From Nitrobium sp046350935 (GTDB taxonomy: Bacteria > Nitrospirota > Thermodesulfovibrionia > Thermodesulfovibrionales > Dissulfurispiraceae): DNA of 64,000 nt. Under the pieces are notes generated by a model that searched no databases, was not told the origin of the DNA, and saw nothing but the letters and a program-made list of their open reading frames with translations. The stretch lies in contig JAXLZK010000004.1 in assembly GCA_046350935.1 (NCBI GenBank), positions 1 to 64,000 on the forward strand. The letters run 5' to 3'. Made by a program: the position numbers and the translations under genes. Below are positions 1-8,182 of this stretch, in pieces (the stretch's first letter is position 1; each line of letters begins with the position of its first letter).

Positions 1-54
1 CGAAGGGTCGTGTCCTGAAGATTCCGTTTTAGGACTGTCTCACGAACTGTGTAA

Positions 55-264
55 AGCCACTCATACCGGAATCTTGGCCTCAAAGAGGATGCCGAACTGG
101 GAGTAGATGATGGAGCAGTCCTTACTGTTGATGCTGCGTACGGCAGGAAGGGCTTCGTGTCAGACGCTGAGCGGGTAGCTTTCCTTTTTGAATTGTACCG
201 CCAATACACGAGCCTGCTTCCTGGTCCGGAGAAACCAAAGAAACGCAGGCAAAAAAGGAGTTAG
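55..264 (+). pseudogene. C-terminal ORF remnant, family not recognised
   Basis: An open frame of about 69 codons ends in TAG at 262-264. It has in-frame stops just upstream (16-18 and 52-54) and no ATG, so it looks like the decayed tail of a longer gene. The translation is acidic, then has a helical stretch (FLFELYRQYTSLL) and a very basic end (KPKKRRQKRS), as in some DNA-binding or transposase proteins. I could not assign a family. No terminal inverted repeats are visible. Positions 265-433 hold nothing I recognise. Confidence 0.35.
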
Positions 265-433
265 AACGGGTCTCGTTCTTCTCCGCCCCTTACTGTCGGG
301 GGAGATGAGAATGAAGTTTTCTTTATTTCAGACACAGTAAACGTAAGTTGTTGATGATAGGCAAGAAAGCTCACTTTGCGCAAAGAAACTATTTTATAAG
401 CCCTTGATCCAGAAGTAGAAAACAGCATTATGC

Positions 434-439
434 TATAAT
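434..439 (+). promoter_or_regulatory. Extended -10 box of ftsK, leaderless type
   Basis: TATAAT preceded by TGC (an extended -10) ends 6 nt before the ATG at 446, so the expected transcription start is the A of the start codon. No Shine-Dalgarno sequence lies upstream of the ATG, and no good -35 box is visible. Confidence 0.6.
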
Positions 440-445
440 AGCCGT

Positions 446-2617
446 ATGGCGGCCCCAGCGCTCAACAGGCAGGAGAGAAAAGAGGCGGTCCCCCTTGTCG
501 GGGGCGGCACGCAGGCATCCCCCCCGAAGAGCAAGCGGGCGCGGGAGATCGCAGGGGTTGTCTCCCTTCTCGCGGCGCTCTACCTCCTCGTATCGCTCTT
601 TTCCTATGACCGGTGGGACCCCTCGCTGTTCACCTTCTCCCGAGGGCCGGTAAAAAATTACGGCGGGATCGTCGGCGCATATCTGGCCGATGTCGTTTTC
701 TCCCTCGTCGGGGTCTCCGGTTATCTCGTCCCCGTCTTCCTCATCTTTTTCGGGATCAGGAAAATTGTCGGAAAGGAGCGGAACACGGTGCATACCGTCG
801 GGTTTCTCCTCCTCCTGCCTTCCGTGTCCCTGCTTTTCCATCTGGTAGCGCAGAGCGTTTCCGCCGCGGCGGACCCTCCGGGGGGAGCGGTCGGCTTTTT
901 CCTGGCAAATCTTCTGGGCACGTTCCTTGCCCCTGTCGGCAGCTACATAGTAAGCGTAGCCTTCATCCTTGTTGCGCTCATCCTCGTCAGCCCCGTCTCC
1001 TTGTTCGATTCTCTTTCGGCAATGAAGCGGGGGAGGGAGAAGCGACAGGCCAAGCCCGCGGCGGACCTGCCGGAAGAACAGGCAGAACAGGAGGAACAAG
1101 AAGAACCGGATATCCTTATTCATAGGTCGGTGCACGAAGAGCTGAAGATCGGGCAGGCGCCTTCCCCTGCGAAGGTGGTGAAGGAGAAGACCGTCGGGGA
1201 CCCCCCTGCCGAAGGGGGATACCGGATGCCTCCCCTGGAATTTCTCAAGGAGAGCGAGGGCGTCTCCGGACCCGCCAAGGAGGAGTTGAACAGCGCTGCC
1301 GCGGGTCTTGAAAAGAAGCTCGCCGACTTCGGGGTGAGCGGCAAAATAAAGCAGGCGTATCCGGGACCGGTGGTCACCATGTATGAGTTCGAGCCCGCTG
1401 CGGGGGTGAAAATCAACAGGATCGTCTCGCTGTCCGACGATCTCGCCCTTGCCCTGCGCGCCCCGAGCATCCGCGTGTATCCCATCGCCGGGAAGGCGGC
1501 CCTCGGCATCGAAGTGCCCAACCGGCAGCGCGCCACCGTCTACCTGAAAGAGATCTTCTCCTCCGATGNNNNNNNNNNTGCATTCCGGGAAAGCTCCTCC
1601 CTGCTCACCCTTGCCCTCGGCAAGGACATTTTCGGCAACCCGGTGGTGGCCGATCTCGCCCGGATGCCCCACCTCCTGGTGGCGGGGGCGACGGGATCGG
1701 GCAAGAGCGTGTCCGTGAACGCCATGATCATGAGCCTCCTGTACAAGGCGACGCCGGACGAGGTGAAGATGCTCATGGTCGATCCGAAGCTCCTGGAGCT
1801 CTCCGCATACGGGGATATTCCCCATCTTATTTCCCCTGTCATCACCAGCCCCAAGGAGGCCTCGGAGGCGCTGAAGAAGGTGGTCTACGAGATGGAGCGG
1901 AGGTACCGGCTCCTGGCGGAGAGAGGGGCGCGGAGCATCGATACCTACAACCGTCAGGCGTCCCCTTCCGAGAGGCTCCCCTACATCGTCGTTTTCATCG
2001 ATGAGCTCGCCGACCTGATGCTCACCGCTCCCGCCGACGTGGAGAACGCCATTGCGCGGCTTGCGCAGATGGCGCGGGCATCGGGGATCCACCTCATCCT
2101 CGCGACACAGAGGCCCTCGGTGGATGTGATCACCGGGTTGATCAAGGCGAATTTCCCCGCCCGGATCTCGTTCCAGGTGACCTCGAAGATCGACTCCCGC
2201 ACCATTCTCGACTCCCAGGGGGCTGAGCAGCTCCTGGGCATGGGAGACATGCTCTTCATGGTCCCGGGGGTGAAGATGACGCGCATCCACGGAGCCTATG
2301 TGAGCGATTCCGAGGTGAGGGAGGTGGCAGACTTCGTCAAGGCACAGAGGAGACCCGATTATACGCCCTTCAACAGCATCGTGGTGGCCGACGACCAGGA
2401 AAAGGGGGAGGGCGGTGCAGGAGAGCGGGACGAGATGTACCAGCGGGTGATCGAGTTCGCCGAGTCCGCGGGGGAGGTCTCGATCTCCTCGATCCAGAGG
2501 AGGTTCAAGGTGGGGTATAACCGCGCGGCGAATCTCATGGAGCTGCTCGCTGAGGACGGCCTCGTGGGGCCGCCCCGCGGCGCGGGAAAGCCGCGGGACT
2601 TTCTGGGCCGGAGATAG
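446..2617 (+). CDS. ftsK: DNA translocase FtsK (SpoIIIE family)
   Basis: Septum-located ATPase that pumps chromosomal DNA toward dif during division. The first about 190 residues hold four hydrophobic segments (membrane anchor). A short acidic Glu/Gln-rich linker follows. The motor has Walker A GATGSGKS near residues 413-420 and Walker B VVFIDELADL near 513. The last about 60 residues form the winged-helix gamma domain that reads KOPS sites. The ATG at 446 follows a -10 box directly. At 723 residues it is a short-linker FtsK of normal length. The 10 N at 1569-1578 lie between the beta and motor regions; the frame as drawn gains four unknown residues that the family does not have. Confidence 0.95.
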   Translation: MAAPALNRQERKEAVPLVGGGTQASPPKSKRAREIAGVVSLLAALYLLVSLFSYDRWDPSLFTFSRGPVKNYGGIVGAYLADVVFSLVGVSGYLVPVFLIFFGIRKIVGKERNTVHTVGFLLLLPSVSLLFHLVAQSVSAAADPPGGAVGFFLANLLGTFLAPVGSYIVSVAFILVALILVSPVSLFDSLSAMKRGREKRQAKPAADLPEEQAEQEEQEEPDILIHRSVHEELKIGQAPSPAKVVKEKTVGDPPAEGGYRMPPLEFLKESEGVSGPAKEELNSAAAGLEKKLADFGVSGKIKQAYPGPVVTMYEFEPAAGVKINRIVSLSDDLALALRAPSIRVYPIAGKAALGIEVPNRQRATVYLKEIFSSDXXXXAFRESSSLLTLALGKDIFGNPVVADLARMPHLLVAGATGSGKSVSVNAMIMSLLYKATPDEVKMLMVDPKLLELSAYGDIPHLISPVITSPKEASEALKKVVYEMERRYRLLAERGARSIDTYNRQASPSERLPYIVVFIDELADLMLTAPADVENAIARLAQMARASGIHLILATQRPSVDVITGLIKANFPARISFQVTSKIDSRTILDSQGAEQLLGMGDMLFMVPGVKMTRIHGAYVSDSEVREVADFVKAQRRPDYTPFNSIVVADDQEKGEGGAGERDEMYQRVIEFAESAGEVSISSIQRRFKVGYNRAANLMELLAEDGLVGPPRGAGKPRDFLGRR
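1569..1578. other. Assembly gap of 10 N inside ftsK
   Basis: Ten N separate ...TCCGATG from TGCATTCC.... The two flanks share the dinucleotide TG. Merging them as GATGCATTCC removes the extra residues and lets the FtsK protein align with E. coli FtsK without a gap here. The N run is therefore probably a scaffolding placeholder and not missing sequence. Confidence 0.8.
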
Positions 2618-2629
2618 AGAGGATGCCAT

Positions 2630-2648
2630 TGCGGGCACTGTTCCCGCA
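2630..2648 (+). terminator. Small hairpin between ftsK and lolA
   Basis: TGCGGG (2630-2635) pairs with CCCGCA (2643-2648) around a 7-nt loop. No T-run follows, so it may be an attenuating or mRNA-stabilising hairpin and not a full terminator. Confidence 0.3.
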
Positions 2649-2678
2649 GTGAAAACAGGATACCAACAAGGAGGTTTC

Positions 2679-3308
2679 GTGAAAATAAAATACGGCATCA
2701 GCAGTCTCTTTTTCTTCCTGCTCTCGCTTCTCGCCGCCGCTTTCTGCTTTGCGGGCGCTGAGGGCGAGGCGGCGCGGATACAGAAGGCGTATGAGAAGAT
2801 AAAGGACGTGAAGGGAAGCTTCGTGCAGAAGAGCTACGTCCGCGACCTGAAGAGGACCGATACCTACCTGGGCCAGTTCTTTATCAAGCCCCCGAAGATG
2901 AAATGGGACTATAAGGGGGAGAAGGCCCAGACGGTCTTCATCACCGGCGACGAGATCACCATTTATCAGAAGAAGGAGAACCAGGCGTTCCAATCCCGCT
3001 TCGACAGGTCTACCTACGGCCAGGCCCCCATTGCGCTCCTCGGCGGGTTCGGCGACATCAGGAAGGAATTCGATGTTGCGATGCAGGGCGGCCTGCTGCA
3101 CCTGAAGCCGAAGAAGCCCATGGGGAATATCGCGTATATCGAGATCACCCCTTCCGAAGGGGACTTCCCCATCGCGGCCCTTACTATCGTCGATTCCCTT
3201 TCCAACAGGATCGATGTCCAGTTGAAGGATGTCTCCGTCAACACGGGGCTGAAAGACAAGATTTTCGAGTTCACCCCGCCGGAAGGGGTAAACATTATCC
3301 GGCAATGA
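2679..3308 (+). CDS. lolA: Outer-membrane lipoprotein carrier LolA
   Basis: Periplasmic chaperone that takes lipoproteins from the LolCDE transporter to the outer membrane. The GTG start at 2679 follows AAGGAGG; an upstream GTG at 2649 lacks such a site. A signal peptide (hydrophobic core about residues 8-25, cleavage near CFAGA) leads a 209-residue product. The fold's early repeats are visible: GSFVQKSYVRDLKRTDTYLG, then FFIKPPKMKWDY, matching the LolA lipoprotein-binding barrel. Its stop overlaps the pdxA start (ATGA), so the two are translationally coupled. Its presence shows a diderm envelope. Confidence 0.88.
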   Translation: MKIKYGISSLFFFLLSLLAAAFCFAGAEGEAARIQKAYEKIKDVKGSFVQKSYVRDLKRTDTYLGQFFIKPPKMKWDYKGEKAQTVFITGDEITIYQKKENQAFQSRFDRSTYGQAPIALLGGFGDIRKEFDVAMQGGLLHLKPKKPMGNIAYIEITPSEGDFPIAALTIVDSLSNRIDVQLKDVSVNTGLKDKIFEFTPPEGVNIIRQ

Positions 3309-4252
3309 GGGGGCGGAGGATCGCCATTACCCTCGGGGACCCCGCAGGCGTCGGACCCGAGATCGTCCTGAAGGCCCTCCTCGCCGAGGAGGTAAGGGAA
3401 ATCTGCACTCCTGTCGTGGTGGGCGACCGGGCGGTCCTCGACGAGGCGGCGGACCGGTTCGGCGTGCGGGACGCCCTCGGGCGCGCCGAGGTGCTGGACC
3501 TCGGCAACATCGGGCAGAGGGACTTTACGAAGAACGCCCCCACTGCCGAGGGCGGCAGGGCGTGCGCCGCCTACATCGAAAAGGCGGTGGAGCTGGCTCT
3601 GCGGGGCGAGGTCGATGCCGTCGTCACCGCGCCCATTTCGAAGGAGGCCATGAAAATGGCGGGGTTTCCGTGGCCCGGCCACACCGAGATGCTTGCGGAG
3701 CTGACCGGCACCCGTGACTTCGCCATGATGCTCGTGGGCGAGCCGCTGCGGGTCATCCTCGTGACGATCCACACCGCGCTCAGGAATGTGCCCGCCCTCA
3801 TCACCCGTGAGAGGGTCCTCGGGACGATCGCCCTTGCGGAAAGGGCATGCGCCATGCTGGGCATTGCCGGTCCGCGGATCGCGGTGGCAGGGCTGAACCC
3901 CCATGCAGGGGAAGCCGGGATTTTCGGCACTGAAGAGCGGGATGCCATCGCCCCCGCGGTGCGTGAGGCGCAGGCCGCGGGCATCCCCGTTTCCGGCCCC
4001 TTTCCGGCGGACGCCTTGTTCCACCGGGCATACCGGGGCGACTTCGATATCGTCGTCTGCATGTACCACGACCAGGGGCTCGTCCCGCTCAAGATGGTCG
4101 CTTTCGACAGGGGGGTCAATGTCACGGTGGGGCTGCCGATCATCCGGACGTCCCCCGACCACGGGACCGCCTACGATATCGCCTGGAGAGGGGAGGCGAA
4201 CCCCTCCAGCATGATCGCCGCGGTCCGGCTGGCTTCTGTTCTGAAGAGATGA
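3305..4252 (+). CDS. pdxA: 4-hydroxythreonine-4-phosphate dehydrogenase PdxA
   Basis: NAD-dependent oxidation of 4-phosphohydroxy-L-threonine in the DXP-dependent pathway to pyridoxal phosphate. The 315-residue protein has the family signatures in order: ITLGDPAGVGPEI at the N-terminus, TAPISKEA followed by a GHTEML metal-site histidine, GLNPHAGEAG, and the C-terminal YHDQGLVPLKM and SPDHGTAYDIA motifs that hold the other metal ligands. The length is normal. The ATG overlaps the lolA stop, and the next ORF could begin at the pdxA stop. lolA-pdxA-ene reductase thus reads as one operon. Confidence 0.95.
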   Translation: MRGRRIAITLGDPAGVGPEIVLKALLAEEVREICTPVVVGDRAVLDEAADRFGVRDALGRAEVLDLGNIGQRDFTKNAPTAEGGRACAAYIEKAVELALRGEVDAVVTAPISKEAMKMAGFPWPGHTEMLAELTGTRDFAMMLVGEPLRVILVTIHTALRNVPALITRERVLGTIALAERACAMLGIAGPRIAVAGLNPHAGEAGIFGTEERDAIAPAVREAQAAGIPVSGPFPADALFHRAYRGDFDIVVCMYHDQGLVPLKMVAFDRGVNVTVGLPIIRTSPDHGTAYDIAWRGEANPSSMIAAVRLASVLKR

Positions 4253-4320
4253 TTCCTGTACGCTTCGCGAAGAAACCTGTCCGCCTCGGGGGGCAGGAAC
4301 TGAATACCGGGAGGTACTGC

Positions 4321-5412
4321 ATGCTGTTTGACCCTTTTCCTTTTGCCGGAACAACGCTGAAAAACCGCCTCGTCCGCTCCGCCACCTACGAGAAGAGGGC
4401 TGATGAGGACGGGTTCGCTACCGACTCCCTGATCGGGCTCTACGAGGAGCTCGCCCGGGGGGGCACCGGAATGCTCATTACCGGAAACGCCCTCGTGCAC
4501 ACCTCCGGCAGGTCCGTTCAGGAGATGCTCTGCATCCATAACGACCATTACGTGGACCGCCTGAAGAGGCTGACCGACGCGGTCCATTGCCAAGGCGGGT
4601 ATATCGTCGTCCAGGTGGTGCATGGAGGAAGGCAGTCCCCTCCCGCGCTTCTGGGCGGGGCGCTGCCCCTTGCCCCCTCCGCGGTCTACGAGCCGTTCCT
4701 CAAGGCGACCCCCCGCGCAATGACCGACCAGGAAATATGGGAGATTATCGAGGCCTTCGGGAGCGCGGCGCGCAGGGCCCTGGATGCGGGCTTCGACGGC
4801 ATTCAGATCCACGGCGCCCACGGCTACCTGGTGAGCAGCTTCCTGTCGCCCCATACCAACCGGCGCGACGATTACTGGGGAGGAGACGAGGAGCGGAGGT
4901 TCCACTTTGCCGAGGAGGTCGTCAAGGCGATGCGGAGCGAGGTGGGGGACCAGCTCCCCCTCATGATCAAGATGAATGCCGACGACTGCCTGGAGGGCGG
5001 GCTGACCCCTGAAGAGAGCGTGCGTATCGCGAAGCGCCTCGACGACCTGGGGCTCAGCGCCGTCGAAGTGAGCGGAGGAATGTACGAATCGGGGATGAAG
5101 ACGATACGGACGGACATCGTCGGAGAGGAGAAAGAGGCGTATTTCAGGGACGCCGCGGCGCTGTTCAAAAGGAGCCTCCGGATGCCGGTGATCCTGGTGG
5201 GCGGCATACGGTCGCGGGACGTTGCTGAGGAGATCCTCCAGAAGGGCAGCGCAGACCTCATCGCCCTCTCCCGCCCCCTGGTGAGGGAGCCGGACCTCCC
5301 CTTGAAATTCAGGGAGGAGAAGGAGACGGCCGACTGCATCTCGTGCAACGGCTGCATGCGCTACCCCAGCCTCGATGTGGTGCGATGCATCTGGACCGGG
5401 GATCACAACTGA
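4321..5412 (+). CDS. Old-yellow-enzyme family NADH:flavin oxidoreductase
   Basis: FMN-dependent ene reductase with a TIM-barrel fold. Start 4321 is preferred because GGGAGG lies 6 nt upstream. An ATG at 4249 overlapping pdxA would add 24 residues not typical of the family. Seen: KNRLVRSATYE at the N-terminus, QVVHGGRQ, the substrate and FMN stretch IQIHGAHGYLVSSFLSPHTN with RRDDYWGG, and VGGIRSRDVAEEIL plus a phosphate-binding loop near the end. It ends in a Cys cluster (C-x2-C-x2-C-x10-C) as in 2,4-dienoyl-CoA reductases, but the C-terminal FAD/NADPH domains are absent. A partner reductase may be needed. The substrate is unknown. Confidence 0.85.
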   Translation: MLFDPFPFAGTTLKNRLVRSATYEKRADEDGFATDSLIGLYEELARGGTGMLITGNALVHTSGRSVQEMLCIHNDHYVDRLKRLTDAVHCQGGYIVVQVVHGGRQSPPALLGGALPLAPSAVYEPFLKATPRAMTDQEIWEIIEAFGSAARRALDAGFDGIQIHGAHGYLVSSFLSPHTNRRDDYWGGDEERRFHFAEEVVKAMRSEVGDQLPLMIKMNADDCLEGGLTPEESVRIAKRLDDLGLSAVEVSGGMYESGMKTIRTDIVGEEKEAYFRDAAALFKRSLRMPVILVGGIRSRDVAEEILQKGSADLIALSRPLVREPDLPLKFREEKETADCISCNGCMRYPSLDVVRCIWTGDHN

Positions 5413-5446
5413 CCGAGAGGATTCCCCGCGGCTGAACAGGCGTCCG

Positions 5447-5908
5447 CTACGCCGGGGAGGGAGGACCGATCTCCCGCATCATGATGAGGGCATTTTCTTC
5501 GGGGCGGATATAGTAATTTTTTCGCATGCCCACCATTTTGAAGCCGAATTTCTCATAGAGCCTCTTGGCTTCGTGGTTGGACGCCCTGACTTCGAGGTAG
5601 AGGAACCTCCCTCCGCTCCCGGTAAGGTCCCCCAGTACGTCGGTGAAGAGCAGGCTGGCGATTCCTCTCCTCCTGAAGGCGGAATCGACGGTCAGGTTGA
5701 GCAGATGGCATTCGTCCGCTATCTGCCTGACGCAGATGTATCCGACGATCCGCCCTTCCAGTTCGGCGATCCTGGTGAGGGAGTACCTGCTGTATACCTC
5801 GCTGTAAAAGGAGGTGTCCGACCATGGCATGGTGTACGTCATCTTTTCGATGTCCGCGATGATCGGCACGTCCTTTTCCGACATTTCTCGAATGCAGATT
5901 TTTTCCAT
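5447..5908 (-). CDS. rimI: Ribosomal-protein-alanine N-acetyltransferase RimI
   Basis: GNAT acetyltransferase expected to acetylate the N-terminal alanine of ribosomal protein S18. The 153 residues carry the acetyl-CoA loop RRRGIASLL, preceded by LLNLTVDSAF and followed by FLYLEVRASNHEAKRLYEKFGF, all typical of RimI. The gene lies 78 nt downstream of tsaB on the same strand, a common pairing (tsaB-rimI). It faces the ene reductase gene tail to tail across 34 nt. Confidence 0.9.
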   Translation of the reverse strand: MEKICIREMSEKDVPIIADIEKMTYTMPWSDTSFYSEVYSRYSLTRIAELEGRIVGYICVRQIADECHLLNLTVDSAFRRRGIASLLFTDVLGDLTGSGGRFLYLEVRASNHEAKRLYEKFGFKMVGMRKNYYIRPEENALIMMREIGPPSPA

Positions 5909-5986
5909 AGCGTACGCGGGGGAAAGACGGGGCCGCAGCCGAAGACGCCTGCGGTCCGCCTCTCCCGGAACGACGGCGGCTGACGA

Positions 5987-6670
5987 TCAGCCGTCCCTCT
6001 TTATCTCTGCTTCGGACCTCCTCAGATACAAGGGGGAGAGCCGCACAGGGTCGTCGAACTCCCCCTTTGCCGCCTTTCTCATACACAGGGAGGCGACAGT
6101 GGCCGGGGAGGGCACCATGTCCTGCGGCTGTCCGAAATGGGCGCGGGGTCCCATGATGCGGGAAATCGCGTCCCGGTACAGCACCGCGCCTTCTCCGATA
6201 AAAACGGCCTCTCCCGGCAGGGTCGCCAGGAACTCCTCGATCCTGACGGCCCGCTCCGCTGCGAGGCGGATAAATCCTTCATTTTCCCATGCGAAGACTC
6301 CTGCGTACACCTCCTGTTTCCGGGCGTCCAGAAGTGGACAGACCGGATGGGCCGCAAAGGGGAGGTTCCAGGCGAAGGCCTCCAGGGTCGGAACGGAGAC
6401 GAGGCGTTTCCCCGAGGCGTACACGAGCCCTTTCAGGGTGCTGAGGCCCACCCGGAGACCGGTGAAAGAGCCGGGGCCTAGGGCGATGCCGAAGACGTCG
6501 ATGTCGTTCAGGCCGATGCCGGCCTGGCGGAGCAGGTGATCGATCCCGGTCAGGACCCGCTCCGAATGGGTGATCCGCACATTCATTCTCATCTCGGCGA
6601 TGAGGGTGGAGTCTTCCATGAGCGCCACTCCTCCCAGCATGGTCGATGTTTCGACGGCAAGCAGTTTCAT
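5987..6670 (-). CDS. tsaB: tRNA threonylcarbamoyladenosine biosynthesis protein TsaB
   Basis: ASKHA-fold scaffold subunit of the TsaBDE complex that makes t6A37 in ANN-decoding tRNAs. The start at 6670 (MKLLAVETS) is chosen by the family N-terminus and by an AGGAG stretch just upstream; the longer upstream frame is not conserved. Motifs: AVETSTMLGGVAL, the DVFGIALGPGSFTGLRVG stretch typical of TsaB, and CPLLDARKQEVYAG. It has 227 residues. The TsaC partner is encoded at 53688-54293 in this window; tsaD and tsaE are not seen. Confidence 0.93.
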   Translation of the reverse strand: MKLLAVETSTMLGGVALMEDSTLIAEMRMNVRITHSERVLTGIDHLLRQAGIGLNDIDVFGIALGPGSFTGLRVGLSTLKGLVYASGKRLVSVPTLEAFAWNLPFAAHPVCPLLDARKQEVYAGVFAWENEGFIRLAAERAVRIEEFLATLPGEAVFIGEGAVLYRDAISRIMGPRAHFGQPQDMVPSPATVASLCMRKAAKGEFDDPVRLSPLYLRRSEAEIKRDG

Positions 6671-6731
6671 CTGTTTCTCCTGTCCCCTGTCCGGGGAGCG
6701 GACCCCGGCCGGGCGTCCCTGAGCCCGGATA

Positions 6732-7946
6732 TTACGTCCTTGTCCGGAGCGTGGTGCGAAATGCCTTATAGAATAGTATACAACCGCCCATGCAGAGGAG
6801 GGCAAGGACCTTGAGGGACGCGGTCGTTCCCATGGCCTCGGCGGCGAGGCCGATCAGCGCGTTTCCGAGGGGGGCGAATCCCAGGAACACGAGGATATAG
6901 AGGCTCATCACCCTTCCCCGCAGGGCATCGGGAACCCGGTGCTGGATGAAGCTGTTGCTGGTGGCGAGACAGCTCACCGCCCCCCATCCCGCGAAGAAGA
7001 TGAGGAACAGGGAAAGAGAGAGATTGCGGGAAAAGGCGAGGGTGAAAATGGCGGTGGAGAAGACGAAGCCGGAGAGGGCGATGAACGGACCCTCTCTCTT
7101 CACCTCCCCCTTGAAGGCGATGGTGAGCGCCGCCACGAGCGAGCCCGCCCCCGCGGAAGCCACCAGGAGACTGAGCCCTTTCGCCCCGGCCTTCAGGATC
7201 TCTTCAGCCAGAACGGGGAGCAGGGTGATATAGGGAATGCCGAACAGGCTGAACAGCGAGACGAGGGCCATGATGGAGAGGACGGTCTTTTCCTCTTTGA
7301 CGAACCTCCAGCCGTCGCCGATCCCTTCCATGAAGCCGCCGGTGGGCATTGCCGCCGAGCCTTTCGCCTCTATTTTCACGAGGGCGAAGATGACCGCCAC
7401 GAAGCTCACGGCATTGAGGAAGAAGCAGGCCGGGAGGCCCAAGTGGGCGATGATGAACCCGGCGATGACCGGCCCGATGATCCGCGCTCCGTTGAAGGCT
7501 GCGGAATTGAGGGCGATGGCATTGGTGATGTCCGCCTTTTCGACCACTTCGGCGAGGAAGGACTGGCGGGCGGGGACATCGAACGCATTGATCGTCCCCA
7601 GGAAGGCGGCGATAATGCCCACCTGCCATACGGTGATCATCCGCACCTCGGTTAGGATGCCGAGGGCGAGGGCGGGGAGCACTGAGAGGGCCTGGGTGAC
7701 GATGAGGATGTTCCTCTTCGGGTATTTGTCGGCGACGATCCCTCCCACGAGAGTGAGGGCGAGGATCGGCAGGGAGGAAAGGGAGGCAACGATGCCCAGA
7801 AAGAGGGGCGACTTCGTGAGAGAGTAGACCAGCCAGCTCTGGGCGACGGAATGCATCCAGGTCCCGGAGAGGGAGATGATCTGTCCGAGCCAGAAGAGGC
7901 GGAAGTCCCGTGTATAGAGGGCGGAAAAGCGTTGAGGGGTTTGCAT
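6732..7946 (-). CDS. MFS efflux transporter (EntS/DHA3-like)
   Basis: Inner-membrane proton-driven exporter with about 12 transmembrane segments over 404 residues. The start at 7946 (MQTPQRFSALYTRDFRLFWLGQ) matches the N-terminus usual for this subfamily (short amphipathic stretch, then FRLFWLGQ...). The motif between TM2 and TM3 is VGGIVADKYPKRNILI, the MFS motif-A region. The FLAEVVEKADITNAIALNSA segment is typical of the MFS_3/EntS group. The substrate cannot be read from sequence. It lies 61 nt upstream of tsaB on the same strand. Positions 7947-8182 separate it from the divergent sugar dehydrogenase gene and hold both promoters, which I could not place with confidence. Confidence 0.85.
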   Translation of the reverse strand: MQTPQRFSALYTRDFRLFWLGQIISLSGTWMHSVAQSWLVYSLTKSPLFLGIVASLSSLPILALTLVGGIVADKYPKRNILIVTQALSVLPALALGILTEVRMITVWQVGIIAAFLGTINAFDVPARQSFLAEVVEKADITNAIALNSAAFNGARIIGPVIAGFIIAHLGLPACFFLNAVSFVAVIFALVKIEAKGSAAMPTGGFMEGIGDGWRFVKEEKTVLSIMALVSLFSLFGIPYITLLPVLAEEILKAGAKGLSLLVASAGAGSLVAALTIAFKGEVKREGPFIALSGFVFSTAIFTLAFSRNLSLSLFLIFFAGWGAVSCLATSNSFIQHRVPDALRGRVMSLYILVFLGFAPLGNALIGLAAEAMGTTASLKVLALLCMGGCILFYKAFRTTLRTRT

Positions 7947-8182
7947 GCCGTATACATATGATACCTTACTTATGGCCAAAAGGGGCAAAGACGGCGGAGA
8001 CAGGCAGCGGTAAAAGGAGGGAGAAACAGAAAAGAAAGAGAAGCGAATCCGGCGGCGCTCCTCTTTTTTTACAAATTCCGGCAGATGGGGTATCCTTTGC
8101 GTAGGGGGTCCTCTCCCCGCACTCTCAGGCTCCCCCTTCACCGGATTCGATGCCTCCGCACCCCAACGAAGAGGAGGAAAGG

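Noticed and set aside
1..264. Insertion sequence end at the left edge
   Set aside because: The ORF tail could be from a transposase, but no terminal repeat or recognisable catalytic motif supports it.
428..2698. 756-codon open frame antisense to ftsK
   Set aside because: It runs through the N gap opposite a clear FtsK and has a low-complexity His/Arg/Gly/Asp-rich translation with no motif, a shadow of GC-rich codon use.
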